A stretch of DNA of 64,000 nucleotides. It comes from Trichostrongylus colubriformis. Lineage: Eukaryota > Nematoda > Chromadorea > Rhabditida > Trichostrongylidae. Positions 32,101 to 42,388 of this stretch are shown one piece after another (positions within the stretch are counted from its first letter, which is position 1; each line of letters begins with the position of its first letter). The DNA lies in the NCBI GenBank assembly GCA_963978905.1, contig OZ022256.1:34621426-34685425 (forward strand). Direction: 5' to 3'. Both the position numbers and the translations under genes were made by a program. The notes below the pieces were generated by a model. That model worked only from the letters and a program-made list of their open reading frames with translations. It was not told the origin of the DNA and made no database searches.

Positions 32101-35100
32101 ACAGTATTTTCTTCCTTGAAATTTCCACTTTCAAAGAACGACGTTGCACATCGTGTTCTCTACTTAATTTTATGCCTATTCTGTGAATTTGAGACAACTC
32201 GGTTGTTTCTTAATCGAGGGAGGTTGAAAATTCAAGAGTTTCCAAACTTTTGACCGCTACTGTATGTTATCCTTGAAGAAGTGTGAGTTTCAGATGGGAT
32301 CCTAGTTATTTTATGCAAGCTTTCCAGTGTATCACCCTCAAAATTTGTTCGCAAATCTCAAAAAACATAAGATTTATGTTGACGGGTTGTTATCTTAATT
32401 TCATCGCTCTCAATACCTTGAAGATGAGAGGTTTATGTTGACAGGTAGTTATCTTAATTTCAACGCTCTTGATGCTTTGAAGATGGTATCTGCTGATGTT
32501 CTTCCAGATGTGCAGGTTAGTAGACTTCCATTTGTAATTGATGATATTACTAAATAAGAGCACGATAAGTATTCTCAGCGATTTGCAAGAAGTGCCGAGA
32601 CTGCAATTTTCGACCTGTGCATATTTTCAGCATAGGCCAAATGCGCTTAGGCATGATCCTTCGGAGCGCGAAATTTATATGAGGCTCCTTATCAGCTCTT
32701 ATCAGCTGCTATTACTTACGGTACACCACCGCTAGGGTCCGCTTACCACCCCCTCCCCCCAATCAAGATCCCACTTTTGTTGCATCGCCTGATACGAATC
32801 TCCGGTCAAACAGGTACATACACAAACACACACCAACAGACAAGCTTAGCTGATTATATGAAGTAGGATAATTGTTGATTTGTCATTGGAATTGAGAGGT
32901 TCGAGAAACTGTGACGTAAACCAAGATTATTTAATCAGCGCTTGGCAGTTTGCAGATTATTTAATCAGTGCCTGGCAGTTTGAATTCAGGGTTGAGCAGT
33001 TGTAAGTGTTTCAAGCATGTGGAGTAGCCAAAAGGGTAAGCGCCCCCTGAGGCAGTGCGAAAAAGACTCAAACATATGCGGTCGCCTATGTATCTGCTTC
33101 TCGAGGTTTTGCTGTCATGATTTTATCTTCAAGTATGTGCAAACGCACTGGGCAACATTGAGTGAGTATCCATTTAACCCGTGGAGATCTGAGTTGATGT
33201 ATCTAAATCCACGGTTTAAAGATGTTGGCCTCTGAACTTTATGGTATGTCATTAAAGTCGACAGTGTTGCTCAGAGCAGTTTGATTTGTGGTTTGCTGAG
33301 TTCGAATCAGCAACTTAGCTTTATTATCACATTGTTCTGGTTTGCGATGTGCCACTGGCACGCGAGGGTGGGTGTGAGGCCGCGGTCATACTTCGCGCAT
33401 TGACGCCGTCAAATGATGCAAACGGAACGCGCCACCGTGTGCCGCCTTTGACGACGTCAGGCACATGATTAAAGACGATGCCGCTGTCAATGCGCAAGGT
33501 ATGACTGCGGCCTAACAGCAAATGCTTGCTCCGCCCACTTGGTACTATGAGGCACTACAGTGTCAGAGGAGTAAAGATAGTACAGTTCTTACAATTAGCG
33601 ATTGACTTTATGTGGCTATTCCAGCTGGCAGATGTTCTTCTCATGGGTAACAAAAGCAGAGCTGTTGTAGCCCTTTACAGCTTCATGACCGACACCTTTT
33701 CGTGTTACTGTGATGCATTAGGATTATGTAAATGGAGATATAGAAGCCTCATTGATGTTGCTCGGGGTAGATTGGGTGATCTCACGCTTCACAATTTGAG
33801 TGCATTTTCTCTGTAAAAATCAGTTTGTTACGTGATCAAATTGCAGTTTTAATCATTGAAACTTTTGTTTGAGGTTGCTCCTTCATCAGCGTGGCAAGAG
33901 TCAAGGCAGGGAATTGCGGAGAAGTTAGCTCATCCCTTTGACTGGACTTTTACCACAAAGTATACTGGAACTGTTCATCAATGCAAGGCAAGTTTGATCC
34001 CTCTTCAAACCTTTCGGTGTATCCAGGAAAACTCGTCCGTGGCTGTAATGTTGCATTTTTAAGATTGAGTCTACCGACTCAACCATCGATGTGGAACGTT
34101 TGAAGCGGCAAGAACCTATAGGATTCTACTCACAAATAACATTGTATGAGGATGAATTGGCTGATCATGGTATAGCACAGGTGAGCTTATCGTTGTGTTC
34201 GGTGTGATTTGTTCTCGAACGCTCATTTTACGTGCCACTTTTTAAATTACGTCACAACCGTAATTCAATGCAGTTTTAGCACGTTGCATAAGGCCCTTTA
34301 TGTGAATTTATTCATGTTTGTGCTCGTTTTGCGCATCCTCCTACGAATATATCTGTTGAGCTATCGCACAGTACTGCGCGAATAGCGCGGTGGGATCTTG
34401 TAATGTGGAAATAGCCGATGGCTTGCGACTAAAAATCGCGTGGCCGCCCGCGGCAAACGGTGCGGCGGGTGCGAGTGCCAGGGGCAGGGCATAGCAGCCT
34501 TCAAGCAGTGTGGCTTGGATGGAGGAGGCAGGTTGGCATGGGTGCAGGAGGCAGTGTGGCTGGGTGGAAGTGCAGAGGTGACGCAGCCACGCTCTGCCGG
34601 GCTCCCAAGGGCAATAGATTCGGCAAGTTGTACTGATGCAGCCGCGAGTGCGACGCCGCGGAGCGATTTTCTGTCGTAAGTAGCCTCACCCATGTCTATG
34701 GATATACCGCTTTGGCTAGCTCACACTGCTGCACATGTACGGTAGAACGCATGTAAGGTCCCTAGATATCGAATAAATCTATCGACCTTCCCACAGTACA
34801 TGATTCTACTGTATAATATGCGCCGTGTTCTGCGATGGCCGAATTGGTTTTGAAAGGGAGTAGTCGCTTTTCTCCGAGGAATCGCCCACTGTATGAAGGC
34901 GTATTTTTTCCAATTTTGCGGCATGGCCCTACTTTTCGAAAAATAAATTTGCGAACAGGCCGTGTTCTACGCTGCAAGCGCAAAAACACCTTGATACGCA
35001 GAAAGAATACGAGACTAAAACTTTTCTACTTATCTCGTTTTTTCTATCTATGTGCGACTCGCGTTGTCCTGAAAAAGGAAACTTTTATTGGTATGAGATG

Positions 35101-38100
35101 GTTTCTTGCAAGCACATATGCTGTTGAGCGCATAGTTTAGATATTGATTTTGATGTTTTTGATTTTTGATAGCTGCTGATTCTCGCCGCAGCCCGCGATG
35201 CGAAATTTGTTACGAGTATGCTGAGTTATCCTGAGTTATCGGCAAAAGCTTCGGTCTCGGACGGGACTCGTGGTCAAAGAGAAAGCATGAGTTGTGGTGG
35301 AAGGGGCACGGCAGTGTAATGGATTAGCACATGTGCTCGGAAAGCATGGAGTGCGGGTTCGACTCCCGTCTGAAACCGAAGCCTTTACACATAAACTAGC
35401 ATACTTATAACAATTACGCACCGCGGGCTGCGGCGAAAATCAGTAGCTATCGAAAATCAAAAATATCAAAATCAATATTTACTCAAAGGCACCAGTAGGG
35501 GTAAGGGAAAATTGAGATCTGAGATTACATGTTCTCTAAAACGAACCTTCCACTTCAGAAGACGCACATGTGGTGAAAATCGCATTAACCCATTGATGAC
35601 CGTGTGACACGACGTCGTCTCAGATCATGTTGGCCACGTGGGACCGTGTGACACGATGTCGTGTCACAGTCTTGTAACCTATATTTTAAGCTTTTTTTTA
35701 TACTTTTGTTTGACATTTTTTGATTATGTATACCTCAAATATGAAGGTTTTCTACACAGAGCATGGTCCACGAAAATAACTTTTGATTGTTGAATTATTG
35801 AGCTTCTTAACAGGGGGTAGATAATCATCAGTTATTTTGAAAGCCATCAATACACAAATAGTGTCTGCATCCGCTGCAACGGGTACAGACTCTTTTGGCA
35901 TGAGATGCAGCATATTTGCGCCCTAAAATTCTGCACATTTCTTCATAACAGCTAACGCATCGCCTGCAATCATTCGCCTAAAAGTTTAATACAAAGCTTA
36001 ATACAAGAAAGCTTAATCAAAATGTGGTCTATATATTATTATGTATGAGAACCCAATTGGGATGCAAAAAGGTGAAAAATGATGGCTTTTCAAAAAAGGT
36101 GTTCCTGTGGGACCGTGTGACACGACGTCGTGTCACACGCGGAGCGTGGGAAAATCCCGCGCAGTCCACGCGTCAGACAAGCAAAAATGCCGTGGTCGTC
36201 AATGGGTTAAAAAACGCGGCTTGGGGACTTATACCGATGCACCATGCATCCGGGCGAGTGGCCGAGGAGGGGCGGCACAACGATCGCGGCCGGCTGTTTC
36301 AAATTCTGGGCTGTCTTCAGTCCAATCCACTCCGGCTAACTAGGGAAGGTATTTTACTTCCCATGGAACTTTGAAATGAGACCCGGGGGGGGGGGGATCG
36401 ATAGAGCTCCAAACGCTGATTATAACAGTGAAAACCAAAATTGCCAAATGGAATCCTGAAGCGAGTTACGAGGGGTCAAAGTTTGCGTGTGACTTGCCTG
36501 TGACATCTCAATGGCGAGGCGCTTTGCTATCAGCATGACTAGCGCATAACCAGATATGGCCTCCGTGGCTTGGTGGTAGTGCTCCGGTTCCGTAAACGCG
36601 AGGTTGTGGGTTTGCTTCCCGCGGGTGCGGCTTTTTTTGCATTTTGTGTTTCATTGTCAGTAACTGCTTTTGTTTCACTGTTTCCTTGTATGATATTCGC
36701 GCGTAGGGGGTCGAATTACCCCTCTGTGCAAATTTCCAGCCGGATCCAGTTTTTGCCCAACTTCGGGAAATGAGGGGTGGCCAGGGGTTAAGTAGGAGTT
36801 TTTGAGTTTCCTTCCACAAAAAATCCTGCAAGCTGAACAAGATAACCTAAACATACCTATCACACGTGCCCATCACACTAAACGCACGTAACAAGCGCCA
36901 AATAAGAGCATTTGCTGGGGAAGGGTGAACGACTACTCCTTTGTCAAATGGGTTGCCAGCCAATAGCTCATCAATTTTTCCGAAATTTGGTCAAATTCTC
37001 GAATTAGCTGAAAACTTGTCCCATAGGGTAATTTGATCCCCTGAACACGAAAATCACAATGGTTTTGCGTGAAAACGTATGGCTCGCGCGCTATTGGCTC
37101 CCAAACATACCATGAAATGGTATTACTCTTTTTTTCAGAAAAACCTTCATAACTTTATTCAGGTAATTGTTTGACAGATTCTGAATACAGATTTGAGATC
37201 AGCATTTAAAAGCGCGCACAGTGGTATGTGTCTCATTGCAAATGGCCATTTTGACAAACCGTCTGATGGCAAAGTGCCTCGCCAACGAGGTGTCACAGGC
37301 AAACTTTGACCCTTCGTGACTCGCTTCAGGATGCCATTTGGCAATTTTGGTTTTCACTGTTATAATCAGCGTTCGAAGCTCTATCGATCTCCCCGGGTCT
37401 CATTTCAAATTTTCATGGGAAGTAAAATACCTTTCCTAGTAAGACGCAGAGGACGAGAGAGAGGGGGATTTTCGGGTTTTTATTTCTTGGTTTTCTCGCA
37501 GTTTCATGTCGTTCTTTCTCTTCTCTTATATTTCTGAGCACCTGTACTTTCATAAGGCCCTAATTTTACCAAATTTACCCTTCTCGGTGTCTTTAAGATT
37601 CCAGTCTCACGGTTCGAATGCCGATATTGGCCAACCGGCTCAACACGTTATACGTGTGAGTGCTGATAACCTGTGGTAAATATACAGAAGCTCAGTTGGC
37701 GTGAAAGGGGTCTTGGTAGTGTGATGAATTAGCACATATACACATATCACATAGTGCGGGTTCGAGTCCCGCCCGAGACAGAAGCTTTTGCCCATAACTA
37801 AGCAAACTTGTAACAACTTTCGCATATTTAGAGCTAACTATGATTATGTTAGGCAGGGGTACATGATAGTTCACGAACGTAGCACCAAATTGAAAGAGAC
37901 GTTTCTTTTGACGGTCTAGCGAGGTATCCAACTAATAGAAGCATAAAAGAGGATCGCTGTATCCACTCAGGGCGGGATTGCGAGAGAATAAATATCTAAA
38001 GATATTTTTCTTGAGCTGTCTTCATTTCGAGTAGTAGTGCTTTAGGTGCCACCGCAATGAGGGGGAGGGGCATCCATCTATGGACACATCATTTTTATCC

Positions 38101-40909
38101 AAACCTAGACAAGGAAAGAAACCCCTTCTACCCTTCACTAAGTCTTGTACAAAACTGTACTCCCGAGTGTGCGAAGTAAATTAACCCCTTAAGGATCCCT
38201 CCAAGATGTCAGGATGTGCAACTCTCTATAAGATGTCTCCCAACCCCCTCGCTGTTATTGGACCGTGCTTTTTCAGCAACGAGTTGAACATTCTGTTCAG
38301 GCCACCCATTGCATAAAGGTGCAACACGTTTCATCAAATGGTTCGATTTCAGTTATCAGTGAGACTTCGTGTAATGCCAGGTTTCTTCTTTGCTTTGATG
38401 CGATTCTACCTCCGAATCGACAGAGTGCTTGTTCGGTATGTATATTCAGAATCATTTCTTACTCCAAGATAGCAAGCGCTTTCGTACTTTCTATGGGCAG
38501 CAGAGATCGCGAGAAAAGTTCCAGGAAGCTATGAACCGGTTTCCAATATAGCGTGTTCCCCCTGTGGAAATGTACGCCATATAGCCGACGACGATATGTC
38601 GTGATCGTGACGATGATCCCAATTCTTCATCGTCTTTTCGTCTGCCTTCGCGAAAGGAGGGTTCGCGTCCTCCGTCCCTTCCACACGAAAATTAAGATGT
38701 TCATTCGCTCGCCTTCCTTTTCGCTTCGCTTTGTCGAACACGAATAACCACGCTTCTACTGCAAAAATCTGAAAGTTTTAACGAGTCACGTCTCGGTACA
38801 GGAAGCTCGGCTCTTTCGCTTAAATAGAGGACCAAATAACCTGAATCCAGAATTGCTGTTGAGGAATTCAATAGGGTGTATGCGGGTGGGTACAAAGAGG
38901 TGCGAATGAAAATGAAAGGCTCAAGGAATTTCAGTCGAATCGCACCTTTCAAGTCCGTGTCAACAAATCTTTTTCGTCTATCAATCTATCTTCAAGTTGT
39001 GTTCCTCAGGGAGGAGTGTTGTCTCCTACACTTTAGTATTTATACGTGTGAGCTCCCGTCGCTAGTGGAGTGTCATGGAGTTACATGTCAAATGTTTGCC
39101 GATGACATAAAAATTTATAAGGCAATTACGTCGCCGGCTGATCTCGGCTACTTCAAAAGGCTGTGAACATTGTGTATGACTGGTCCGCTAATTGGGGTCT
39201 TCCTATTAGCCTGGAGAAAACCAAAGTGCTACATTTAGGCAGAAATAATGTTAAAAACAGATATTATATAAATGATATACCCATTGAAGAGGCTGCTGAA
39301 GTAAAAGACCTCGGGTTCACCTTTAACAGTAGCCTCAGTTTTGACTCTCATTGTGCTAAAATGGTAGCCGAGCAACGACTTTTCCTCTTGCTTAGGTCGC
39401 TCAAGAGCAAGGACCCTTCTATTTTGATTAAGGCCTACAAGATATATGTTCGACCACTTATGGAGTATGGAACTTGCATATTCTTCCCTCACAAAAAGAA
39501 AGTGAGCTTGCTAATCGAGCGAGTGCAGAGTAGTTTCTCCAGAAAAATCTTTCTAAGAGCCCTCGGATTCAGTTATAGTAGTGTCCCACATTCAATGGTT
39601 AGGAACAAAATGCTTAATCTAGATTCTCTTTACAAACGAAGGGTGATTAACGATTTAATCACCGTTTTCAAAATCATCCACGGTACAATGTCCTATACCT
39701 CTTCTAAATTGTTCACCTTGTTTACTTCGTCTACAAGAGGGAAGCACAAGCTTCGTTTAATAGGTGCCAGGCTGCTCTTCGTAGTAACTTTTTCACCCAC
39801 TGTGCGGGTTCGGAGTACGCTAAGATGAGCAAAAAAGTTCCCATCTCTTATCAACTCCCAGCCTTCAGACGAGAAGTATTTCGCTATCTAAAGGACGTGA
39901 GCTAGTGCGTCTCCCACCATTAGCAGATCTGATTATGTTTTATGGCTGATACCAGTGTTACTCCTTAACTCTCCCAGTGGTTTCTTCTCATTAGCGTTTT
40001 AATTGTTTGGGCCGTTCGCCATTTTTTCTTTGTTTTTTCACTCAGTTATCATTCCAACTTGACGTTTACTTTGGTAATGTGTTAGTTTATTACCCACATG
40101 TTCCTTGAGCATGTAATAAATGTGAAATGTTAAATGAATGAAAAGTTTTGCACCTGTAGTGGAGGTTTGCGTTATAGGAGCAAGAATTTACATTCGTACT
40201 ACTTTGTACACACCCGGGCGTATGCCAGTAGGACAGAAAATTCGCATTGTGGCGTAGGGTGTGCAACACGATGGTGCGAGCTACACCCGTCATATCGGAT
40301 GCCCAAGGCGGGACAGTGCACTACGTCTTATTCCAGGCGTAATCGCTCCAGGACCCTGCTATTGCGGCGCTCCCTTTTACCCTCGCGTCGCGCGCCAAAC
40401 GCGGCCACGATAATTTTCTGTCCTAATGGCACACACCCGACTTCAATACATTGTGGATGGTGGTAGATTGGTTACGTTCGATGTAGAGCACTTGTGGATG
40501 GTGGGTACGCTGCGTCTGGTATCGAAATTCGCTCTTTAGCGCTACCGTGATCCCTCGTTCATGCTGAACTCAGCTCACTGTGTCCGTGTCATGATTTCCA
40601 GGAATGTTTCCGTTTGTGTATAGCAGCGATGTATGCTTTGATTCTTCTTATATGAGTTTCAGTGTCTGCGATACACGCGTGGTTGGTGACAATGATGAGG
40701 ACTTTTTCATCAGAGAGTGGAGCCTACGAGAGGCAAAAGTAGCTGACCTTGAGCATCTTGTAAGTTGGTTTGTAGAGTTGCAAGTTAGGAGCTATGTAAT
40801 GTATTGAGATTTTCAGCCACCTGAGGTACTTCTCGACGGGAACCAGGTATGGGCCTCATTACCTATTATCGAAATGAAAAATGAGAAGATAACGCCTGTG
40901 TTCACGTAG
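29178..40909 (+). CDS. TIPRL: TIP41/TIPRL-like regulator of PP2A-family phosphatases
   Basis: Nine exons: 29178-29243, 29298-29396, 29455-29548, 32445-32515, 33874-33987, 34064-34180, 38353-38435, 40663-40759, 40817-40909 (834 nt, 277 residues; human TIPRL has 272). All phases join. Landmarks in order: FHFVAVWDHILESQC, LRLPELPEMVFPNNTL, YLNFNALDALKMV, AWQESR, PFDWTFTTKYTGTV, LKRQEPIGFYSQITLYEDEL, RVMPGFFFALMRFYLRIDRV, CDTR, REWSLREAKV and ASLPII. These are the conserved TIP41-fold blocks. The family binds catalytic subunits of PP2A, PP4 and PP6 and acts in TOR-linked signalling and phosphatase biogenesis. The basic N-terminus (MKKQGRNTSEILARARRNAR) is longer than in mammals. Intron 5 starts GC; exon 5 follows a TTTGAG acceptor. 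Introns 3, 6 and 7 are expanded by transposons. Confidence 0.9.
29669..29862. mobile_element. MITE related to 13407-13635
   Basis: Ends GGGTCTATTGAAGGGGAGG and CTCACTTGAATTGACCC with inner AGACGCA / TGCGTCT, and internal AAGCTCCTTTCTTATCCCTAGG as in the 13.4-kb copy. Its right half plus 60 bp of flank is duplicated immediately downstream (see 29766-30097). Confidence 0.55.
29766..30097 (+). repeat. tandem duplication, two units of about 165 bp
   Basis: GCAGGAGGGTACATGAATTT ... GAACCTATCTCTAACG occurs at about 29766-29933 and again at 29934-30097 with few differences. It includes half of the MITE and unique intron sequence, so it arose after the MITE inserted. Confidence 0.8.
30700..32262 (+). 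mobile_element. Tc1-like transposon, nearly intact, in TIPRL intron 3
   Basis: TIRs CAGTAGCGGTCAAAAGTTTG ... with about 80 bp at high identity and weaker pairing out to about 130 bp; TA on both sides (30698-30699, 32263-32264). 1563 bp, standard size. One frame shift in the transposase is the only clear lesion, so this is among the youngest elements in the window. It lies in sense orientation to TIPRL. Confidence 0.9.
30991..32012 (+). pseudogene. Tc1-family transposase with one frameshift
   Basis: From ATG 30991: N-terminal paired-like HTH (ALAVQVAIVGAIQSG, STITKIFKRYESQGG), second HTH (STDILKQVTNFLGISVSQST), then VLFSDELRF with catalytic D1, KHGGGNVMVWGCFGPCGVGP, D2 in WIFQHDNDPKHASR and E in NLNPIEHLWQEL. 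D2 to E spacing is 34 residues (D,D34E, Tc1 type). Near 31530 the frame changes by one base between NKKI and KYQVPTVKHGGG. About 340 residues in all, ending RGYSTKY at 32012. The second frame alone still holds D2 and E, so no active enzyme is expected from this copy. Confidence 0.9.
32372..32430 (+). repeat. decayed tandem copy of TIPRL exon 4
   Basis: TTTATGTTGACGGGTTGTTATC...CTTGAAGATG repeats, with about ten changes, the acceptor and first 48 bases of exon 4 (TTTATGTTGACAGGTAGTTATC... from 32433). The acceptor of the upstream copy reads GACGGG in place of GACAGG, so the AG is lost and the copy cannot splice. Confidence 0.75.
32690..32870 (+). mobile_element. minisatellite-family terminus (family of 12590)
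   Basis: One unit (CTTATCAGCTCTTATCAGCTGCTATTAC...CCACCGCTAGGGTCC), a short CA-rich tract, then AGCTGATTATATGAAGTAGGAT. Same order and orientation as 27950-28140. Confidence 0.6.
33378..33512. mobile_element. PIF/Harbinger-type MITE (family of 26641)
   Basis: Ends GGCCGCGGTCATACTTCGCG and GGTATGACTGCGGCC, 135 bp, flanked by TGA and TAA (a degenerate TWA duplication). The interior is not the same as that of the 26.6-kb hairpin, only the ends are. Confidence 0.6.
34422..34680. mobile_element. GC-rich MITE with CTTGCGAC-AAAAATCGC ends
   Basis: CTTGCGACTAAAAATCGC at 34422 pairs with GCGATTTTCTGTCGTAAG ending at 34680. The interior is unusually GC-rich and Gly/Ala-rich in translation on one strand. 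Related ends: 52254-52300 (GTCGAAAAATCGCTTCGCGG) and 51536-51570. Lies in TIPRL intron 6. Confidence 0.5.
35140..35482. mobile_element. palindrome with tRNA-like (Pol III A/B box) head
   Basis: The arms GATATTGATTTTGATGTTTT... (35141) and inverse ending at 35482 pair over about 110 bp. Inside, 35308-35378 has an A-box-like GTGTAATGGATTAGCAC and a perfect B box GGTTCGACTCC with pairing T-arm bases GCGGG/CCCGT, but the acceptor ends do not pair, so it is tRNA-derived, not a tRNA gene. A second tRNA-like copy of the same family stands at 37713. Confidence 0.6.
35589..36206. mobile_element. piggyBac-type MITE with TTAA duplication
   Basis: 13-bp TIRs CCCATTGATGACC / GGTCGTCAATGGG, flanked by TTAA at 35585-35588 and 36207-36210. 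The uninterrupted RepA at 8120 has one TTAA in the same place. Subterminal palindromes GTGTGACACGACGTCGTGTC are near both ends. 618 bp, no coding frame. A truncated relative is at 2730-2944. Confidence 0.85.
36344..37435. mobile_element. palindromic element with tRNA-like insert, in RepA
   Basis: TIRs of about 190 bp (GGTATTTTACTTCCCATG..., ...TGAAGCGAGT-ACGA-GGGTCAAAG) pair at high identity, with a G-run in the left arm only (36384-36395). Probable CTAG duplication at 36340-36343 and 37436-37439. At 36560-36634 an A-box-like TGGCTTGGTGGTAG and B-box-like GGGTTTGCTTCCC with pairing T-stem mark a tRNA-derived head, followed by GCATTTTGTGTTTCATTGTCAG, also present at 56580-56605. No transposase. 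Shares interior blocks with 55837-56865. Confidence 0.7.
37713..37835 (+). repeat. tRNA-derived SINE-like sequence
   Basis: GTGTGATGAATTAGCACATA (A-box-like) and GGGTTCGAGTCCCGC (perfect B box, T-arm pairs) are followed by GAAGCTTTTGCCCATAACTA and CTTGTAACAAC, which also follow the tRNA-like part at 35308-35410. The acceptor stem is not formed. Just upstream, at 37610, another B-box-like ACGGTTCGAATGCCG occurs. Confidence 0.55.
38880..40139 (+). pseudogene. CR1-like non-LTR reverse transcriptase, 5' truncated
   Basis: In TIPRL intron 7. Reads VPQGGVLSPTL near 39000, the active-site block CQMFADDIKIYKAI near 39090 (F-A-D-D), then a 222-codon frame 39163-39828 with NWGLPISLEKTKVLHLGRNN, EVKDLGFTFNSSLSFDSHC and YVRPLMEYGTCIF, followed after a shift by FRREVFRYLKDVS and TAG at 39903-39905. 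DLG-----L-F--H and YVRP--EY are hallmarks of CR1/L2-like elements. Two frame shifts. The 3' tail ends near ATGTTAAATGAATGAA, a simple repeat of the kind that closes such elements. No endonuclease domain remains. Confidence 0.8.
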
Positions 40910-41405
40910 ATTTCTTTGAATATACATACTCTCGCAATGACAATACATCTCTTGAAATGAGAATGGTTGCCCGGCCAAATTCCTTGAATGGTCCTTTCAA
41001 CCGTACCTCTTATTATTCGGGTCCTCTTCTTGTGACTTACTGATTTTCTCACATATATTTATACCAGCTTCGAGCGGATGAATGATGGATGTGCCGCTGG
41101 GATGAACAGGTAGTGGCCAGAGGTTATGAGTAAAGTGTTATTCGTTCTCTTTACTTGTCGGATGATACTTCCCATGTATGGTGGTTATTTCTGTTATATA
41201 AGAAATAGTGATTTTCGCTTGTTCATTTGTTGACGAAATTCGCTCTATTCTTGCTAGCGGTATTTAATGTTGAAGATGAGCATTAATAATGGCCATGTAA
41301 ACCATGTTAACTATTTCATGTGGACTACTGCTGAAAAAATAGTCAACAGTAAGTAGGCTGGCTTTGGATCGTAACCCTCAGAAAGTGGTTGCGTGATTAT
41401 CTGCA

Positions 41406-41411
41406 AATAAA
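41406..41411 (+). terminator. poly(A) signal candidate for TIPRL
   Basis: AATAAA about 500 bp after the TIPRL stop at 40907-40909; the first canonical hexamer I found downstream. Confidence 0.35.
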
Positions 41412-42388
41412 TTTTGATCTCTGAAATATTATGAAGGTTGGTTTTTATTAATGCAAGAAACCATCAATTTCATTTGAATGAAAATGAACACATGAAAATT
41501 TCAATCAAAACTGTAATTTCACTAATACAAGAAACCGGAGCATTAATGGCGAGAAGACCGGTCACAACGAAAAGGCGGTGCATGCGAACCGACTTTCGAA
41601 TGTGTTCATCACTCACGGTACACGATCCTTTTGTTGAATGAACGTTTGAAAATACCGCATCGCGGCTTCAGATCAAGATTGCTGTTGAGCTGACATCCCA
41701 TTACCGGGAAATAGTTGGAACTTTCTCTTGAAGATACGGGACATTACATATTTGCAACACTAGGTGGAGCGATGGAGTGTTGCGCTAGCATAGCTACTAA
41801 TTTTATCCGAGTATCTTATCTTGCCCTAAAAATCTTCGAAAGATTTCATTTGGCTTGTGCTGCTTGAAAATGTCATTTTTTTTTGTGAAACGGTCTTCTC
41901 CGTGCCGTGAAAAAAGTAGGGGATGAAATAGAGGAGGAACAAAGGCTTAGCTTTTTGGCGCCTAAAGTATTCTCAGAAAATCATCACAAGAAAGCTGCGT
42001 GATAAGTCACATCACTTAAGCTACGTATGTCTTTACATCAACTTTCTGCTGCATGGTTCTAAATCCTAGAGGTGAGCCATGTGACCTAACTGAAGGTCTT
42101 TCTTCTTTCAGCTACCAAAACGCTGTGTATTAGGTTGTAAGGAAAGTTCTGGCCGATTTTGCGCTTCCACAATATAAATTGAAATCTGGAAGCGCGTCAA
42201 CATAATCAACTTGCATATTGTGCTCCTGAAATAGACAAAAGCTAGCTTTTTCTGAATATATGCTTTCATTGATACGCCACAAGGTTCTCGAATTATCAGG
42301 GAAATTTCAAAGTACAGCCAAAATGGCACTTTTTGGTTGACCTAACTTCATGTGTTTTTGTTTAGTCGAGTCCTAGCAATGCTAACTA

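Larger units (their letters stand above)
35490..37598 (+). mobile_element. RepA repeat with two nested insertions
   Basis: RepA pieces 35490-35588, 36207-36343 and 37436-37598 join into the same sequence as 7817-8226 (reversed). Ends AAAGGCACCAGTAGGGGTAA and TTACCCTTCTCGGTGTCTTT. The gaps are the piggyBac-type MITE and the tRNA-bearing palindrome. All lies in TIPRL intron 6. Confidence 0.75.

Noticed and set aside
33526..33816. Open frame of 96 codons in TIPRL intron 4
   Set aside because: It lies between proven exons, begins just after a MITE and has no domain or splice support.
34361..34693. GC-rich open frames on both strands
   Set aside because: They coincide with a MITE whose ends pair; the frames come from base composition.
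35305..35380. A functional tRNA gene
   Set aside because: The B box and T-arm are good but the acceptor stem does not pair, and the same sequence with the same flank repeats at 37713, so it is a tRNA-derived repeat.
36556..36634. A functional tRNA gene
   Set aside because: A and B boxes are visible but acceptor and anticodon stems fail; it lies inside a repeated palindromic element.
42130..42345. A small mariner-type MITE (TTAGGTTGTAAGGAAAG ... TTGACCTAA)
   Set aside because: Only the outermost six bases pair convincingly; the rest of the supposed ends differ.
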